This document shows, in pieces, positions 60,417 through 64,000 of a DNA stretch of 64,000 bases. The position numbers were made by a program, and so were the translations under genes. Every line of letters starts with the position of its first letter. The stretch's first letter is position 1. The notes beneath the pieces were generated by a model. The model saw only the letters and a program-made list of their open reading frames with translations. It ran no database searches and had not been told where the DNA came from. This DNA comes from Paramacrobiotus metropolitanus (lineage: Eukaryota > Tardigrada > Eutardigrada > Parachela > Macrobiotidae): positions 992,001 to 1,056,000 of the forward strand of contig NW_026570244.1 of assembly GCF_019649055.1 (NCBI RefSeq), given 5' to 3'.

Positions 60417-61140
60417 TTTTCAGTCGTTTCTCGGTTTCCCTCGGATGGCGCCTGCTGAGAGTAGAATGTGCACGGTTCGCAAAAAAATGTAACATAGTAA
60501 CTCTGTTAAGTAATTATAACAAAGAAGAGAAAACACAAAGGACAAAACATGGCCCAACACTCCAAAAGAATGGGCGGAGTGAGTACAGTGTGTGCAGATA
60601 CCTAGTGCCACTCGGACGAGTACAACTACAAAATTGATAATTATGATGCATGCGTACGTATTAATTTTAATTGTTTTGTGCATCTGTTGCACGATATGTA
60701 TGTTCTGTGCGCTGTATACAGTATCTGTAGTCTGTACATTTTAATAATAGATATGCAGTAACATTAGTAACCTCGTAACTGTTGCAACGTAGGGAGTGGT
60801 CCGGCGCTAGACTTAATCTCCGGGATTCAGAGGGGGTGTGAAGGGAATCGTCCCTCCCCTTGCACTTGTATGATACGCCTCTATGTTTGCTCCAGTATCT
60901 CTGTTTCCGCCTGTATCTCTGTTGTATCTCTGTTTCCGCCCCTTATTTGGGAATATATATAGATACAGCGATCATGTGTATGAGCTCCATCAGAGTAATA
61001 GTGTTTCAGTTTTGGTTCAGTATTAAAGCTGTTTGCCGAGTATTAAGTATATTTTTTCCTGCCGTTGCTCGCCACAGGAGGAGCAAGGGTTACAAGGCTC
61101 AAGCAGAAATCCATCGATTAATTTGAATTAAACTACTTAC

Positions 61141-61222
61141 CTGCTGGCGCTCGGCGACTGCCAGCCCCTGATGGCTGGCCGTGTTGCACAGCAACCCCTT
61201 TTCTGGCCTTTTTCGACTATCC
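61141..61222 (-). CDS. Candidate internal exon, gene unknown
   Basis: GC-rich island on the minus strand bounded by GAGTTGCAG and CAG/GTAAGT, a perfect donor. 82 bases with two open phases (for example EKGLLCNTASHQGLAVAERQ). It could be a linker exon of the LIM-SH3 gene whose last exon is at 56.4 kb, but the sequence is not diagnostic. Confidence 0.3.
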
Positions 61223-62155
61223 CTGCAACTCACCCCTTCACCGCATGCTTTTTTCCTACGCCCAGCTCAAGCGGGCTGCGAATATTCGCCTGATATATGC
61301 TGGGCTCTTGGAACTGCAGAATAAGTAGTCGCGTACTCACAAAGGTAGAGTCACTGGAGTGCTAATAACACGACAATAATTAGGTTCAGACAACAGCTGC
61401 AGATAGTAGTGGGTACTTGAGACACCTCGTTTTTCTCTAGACCCTACTCCGTTTTCTTCCGGTTTTTATTCCGAGCAACTTTAAAAAAAATCTGCGTTTT
61501 TCATGGTGCTCAGAAAGTTTAAAAACGGTAGACCGTTCTGGATTTATGCGGTAAAAAACTAGTGACGATTCAGAAGAGATATTCATTTCCGGTCCGGAGA
61601 TATACCGGGAACGGAGAACCCGCAAGGCTTGTCTTATGCCACTGTCCCCCAAGAAAACAACGAATTAAGCCACTCCACGACCGCAACCAGTCACTGCATT
61701 ACCAAACCCTATAATTTTACGAACCAATTACCGTCGCCAGTGCTGCGTTCGTTTGCAAGTGCTGCATATATGGTTCTTGATGCATCCTCACATGTGTCGA
61801 CTGACAGGGAAAAACTGACGGGGGCTGGAAAAAACGAGGTGCCCCACTACCAACCAGTCCGCGGTTCGACATACTTTAACTTTACCTAATCATAATGGCT
61901 AATACGAATAGGATTCTAATTTATAGGGGTAAGTAATGCGTATTCAAAAGGACCAAGTGTGATAATGCACACATGAGCCTAGTTTTTCGAACCAAAATAT
62001 TTCCGTTCTGACAAAGTTAGAAGACAATGCATATAAAAATTCCATGTTTTTCAGTATTTACCACTAGTAATTTGAAGCAAGTATCTTCCGTTCTTATCCG
62101 CAGCTGCACTCCGACTCTTGGTACAAGCGAGTGCTTCCATTTGTAGGACCAACTC

Positions 62156-62193
62156 ACTACCAAGACCCCCTCTATACAGGGGGTCCTGGTAGT
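62156..62193. other. Hairpin with G/C-rich stem
   Basis: ACTACCA-A-GACCCCCT, loop CTATAC, AGGGGGTC-C-TGGTAGT: fifteen pairs with one mismatch. Confidence 0.6.
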
Positions 62194-62457
62194 ACTCCTA
62201 AGTATGCGCCGTAGTACGGGAAGTATATTATTATTAAAGTGCTCACTCGAGGATAATGAGATACTGGATATCTGCTGCAGATTACTACACCTCAGTACCT
62301 AGTACATAATTATGTAGTACAATCATAATAATTATAGCTAGTATACATACACATCATATAGATGCTAATAACGATTATTATAATTTGAATACGAGTACAG
62401 TATTACCTGTATACTTGTGGGCAGCAGCTTTCCAACATGAGACCACTTGCAACAACT

Positions 62458-62480
62458 CACCGTAAAATTATTTTACGGTG
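62458..62480. other. Ten-bp palindrome
   Basis: CACCGTAAAA, loop TTA, TTTTACGGTG. Confidence 0.6.
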
Positions 62481-63194
62481 AAGAAATACTGTGCGATACA
62501 AGTTAACAAGTAGCCCGAAGGCTGAAGGGAGCACAAGTTAACGCGTATAAATCGCTGGGATATAAAAATTATTCCACTGTCAAAGGAAACTCACTTAATT
62601 ATAACATTCTCAAGCACCCACGCAGTTCAATCACGTAGTGGCAACATCATAACTGGGCAAATACAAGAACACACTCTAGAGTAGCATTAATGCACTTGCA
62701 GCGCTTCCCGTGCTGAGCCAGTCAGTGGCCACTAATTCTCATAATATGGTTCATTGTTCATCGGTATCCGAGATTTGTGAATCACCAAAAATGTGAGCCA
62801 GTAATTATAAGAATGTTACTATTGTATACGAATTCTATTTATATTTACATACGAGTGGTACTCTATATTATTAAGCTACTCTAGTTATTCTCAAACGAGT
62901 GAGCGTTTTTCTAGCTGTACAGGATGACGGAGATTTGTATTATTGTACTTCAACGAACTGCTACCTGAACCAACGAGCCGAATACTTAGTCGCTGCATTT
63001 GCTTTACTTCTGTTATATTTTATTGATGAGCGAATACAAAGTAATCTAACATCCACAAAAGAAACATTACTGCGTCGAGCAGTTGAGCAGTAATATAAAA
63101 AAACCAAAAATTTTTAATTTGTTTTGAAATTGAGAAAAAATGCTACCGCTCTGGTTCAGTGTAAAAAAATCTTTGTACTAATGTGCATTTACGT

Positions 63195-63440
63195 GAAAAA
63201 TTTGAAAAAGATCGGTCCATAATGAGACTTTTGGTATACAGATACCTGAAGGCATTTAACTTTCTAGAACTTTTGATTCGCCCATAACTTTCCAACCGGA
63301 TGTTGCGCGCGCAAACGGATTGACGCCTGTGTATACAAATCCTTTGGCTACAAATTTGAAATATCAATGCAAAATGTGTTAGGGAGTGCGCGACAGCGGA
63401 AGTTCTCGTGCATGTACACGAATTTGGTGCTATGTACCGT
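63195..63440 (+). repeat. Single-arm copy of the foldback element
   Basis: It follows the right arm of the 58.3-58.9 kb element in order: AGATCGGTCCATAATGAGAC, TTTTGGTATACAG, TTCGCCCATAACTTTCCAAC, CGGATGTTGCGCGCGCAAAC, then GCTATGTACCG. The inverted partner arm was not found nearby. Confidence 0.65.
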
Positions 63441-63583
63441 ATTACAGTTCCCATCGTATCGTGCAATACCGGACTGGACCGAACCGTATCAAGTGAGCGT
63501 GTGGCAACAACAGTGTTCAGTATGCTTGTTGCCGACTCTCGAATCATTGCAATCGCGGACTGCCTAATCTAAATCTATATATT

Positions 63584-63632
63584 AGTATGTATATTTAATA
63601 TATCGCATTGCGATATATTAAATATACATACT
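63584..63632. other. Perfect 24-bp palindrome, one-base spacer
   Basis: AGTATGTATATTTAATATAT (plus CGCA) at 63584-63607 is exactly mirrored at 63609-63632 around a single T. AT-rich and cruciform-capable. Confidence 0.75.
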
Positions 63633-63800
63633 GTATAATGTACAGTACTTTCTAGTTTATACATACCAATACCACTGTGCCAATACCGTCGTAATTAATT
63701 TTTCATATCGCGCTGTCGCCCTGGTTTTAACTGGCAGTGCTATCTAGCATAGAATCATACGGAGCACCAGGATTATCAAGTGGGCGTACAACCACGGCCA

Positions 63801-64000
63801 ATGCCCAGTTGGCCATACCGGCGCCTGAAATTCGACCGCAATCTCAGCAGCGGCAATACCGTCCAGGTCCGGCTGCAGTACGCCTGGTAGCTGCGCTTCG
63901 TGGAGGACATGGCCGCCGGCGGCGGCGACCAGCAGGTGTACGGCAACTTACGCTGCAGCGCACTCCCGACCGGTGAACATTGGCTGACCTTCCCGGGTCC
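63801..64000 (+). pseudogene. F-box-like family, copy 4 (partial, in-frame stop)
   Basis: The plus-strand frame from the ATG at 63801 reads PYRRLKFDRN, NTVQVRLQYAW, then TAG (63888-63890) where other copies have Trp or Cys, and continues LRFVEDMAAG...VYGNLRC. This matches domain A of copies 1-3 (PFRRVLR, NTVAV, WWLGYIQD). It is cut by the window end. The only copy on the plus strand. A one-base TGG to TAG change is the simplest explanation. Confidence 0.55.

Larger units (their letters stand above)
60430..63190. other. Intergenic or intronic region, no firm gene
   Basis: Tandem TATCTCTGTTTCCGCC units at 60895-60943, hairpins at 62156-62193 and 62458-62480, and one candidate minus-strand exon at 61141-61222. 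Otherwise AT-rich with short frames. Confidence 0.4.

Noticed and set aside
1-64000. CRISPR array, bacterial operon or horizontally acquired prokaryotic segment
   Set aside because: No evenly spaced direct repeats and no intronless operon-like clusters. The recognised multi-domain genes have introns and metazoan families.
1-64000. rRNA genes or functional tRNAs
   Set aside because: None recognised. The two tRNA-like sequences fail at the anticodon arm.

Overview
The window is nuclear DNA of a small-genome invertebrate animal. Every recognisable gene is split by spliceosomal introns (mostly 60-250 bases, GT-AG). Coding exons are GC-rich (about 60-70%) inside AT-richer surroundings, and the gene set is metazoan: engrailed, GM130, DLGAP, LSM1, a LIM-SH3 family SH3 exon, an inhibitory serpin and a microsomal P450. 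A tardigrade is my best guess, from the compact introns and the orphan gene families, but that is inference. All gene models below were joined by eye from reading frames, splice signals and intron phase.

Layout. 0-9 kb is a repeat-rich accessory region: a retrotransposon tail (1-1293), a truncated copy of an F-box-like paralogous family (3504-1286, minus), a relic of a transposon-borne Ulp1-like protease (about 4.0-4.4 kb), a putative DNA element with subterminal repeat arrays (6.33-7.04 kb) and a second retrotransposon relic (7.1-7.5 kb). 9-18.5 kb is the engrailed locus (12154-17129, plus) with a 3.7 kb first intron. 18.7-24.7 kb holds a CYP2-like P450 (minus), divergent from an orphan secreted protein with an 18-base microexon (plus), then a small ten-cysteine secreted protein (plus). 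25-31.7 kb is a head-to-head pair: GM130/GOLGA2 (12 exons, minus) and a degenerate importin-alpha-like ARM-repeat protein (plus).

32-38.7 kb is a second accessory block: a decayed retrotransposon copy directly downstream of an apparently intact F-box-like family member (37240-33951), flanked by a duplicated non-coding repeat. 39-40.5 kb is a secreted serpin. 40.5-45.9 kb has no recognised gene. 45.9-52.1 kb is a DLGAP/GKAP gene with a TATA promoter and non-coding 5' exons. 54.2-55.1 kb is LSM1. At 56.4 kb lies the last exon of a LASP/nebulette-type LIM-SH3 gene. 56.7-60.1 kb is a third F-box-like family copy with an in-frame stop. 58-63.7 kb contains a foldback element, perfect hairpins and a tRNA-like element. 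A fourth, interrupted family copy runs off the end (63801-64000).

Themes. Conserved single-copy genes with roles in the Golgi, mRNA decay, postsynaptic scaffold, actin and patterning alternate with islands of lineage-specific paralogs, retroelement relics and palindromes. The most novel item is the F-box-like family: four copies in 64 kb at different stages of decay, with conserved intron phases and retrotransposon remnants beside two of them. The second unexplained signal is a strong excess of AAAGGTCA(C) octamers, concentrated at 12-26 kb.
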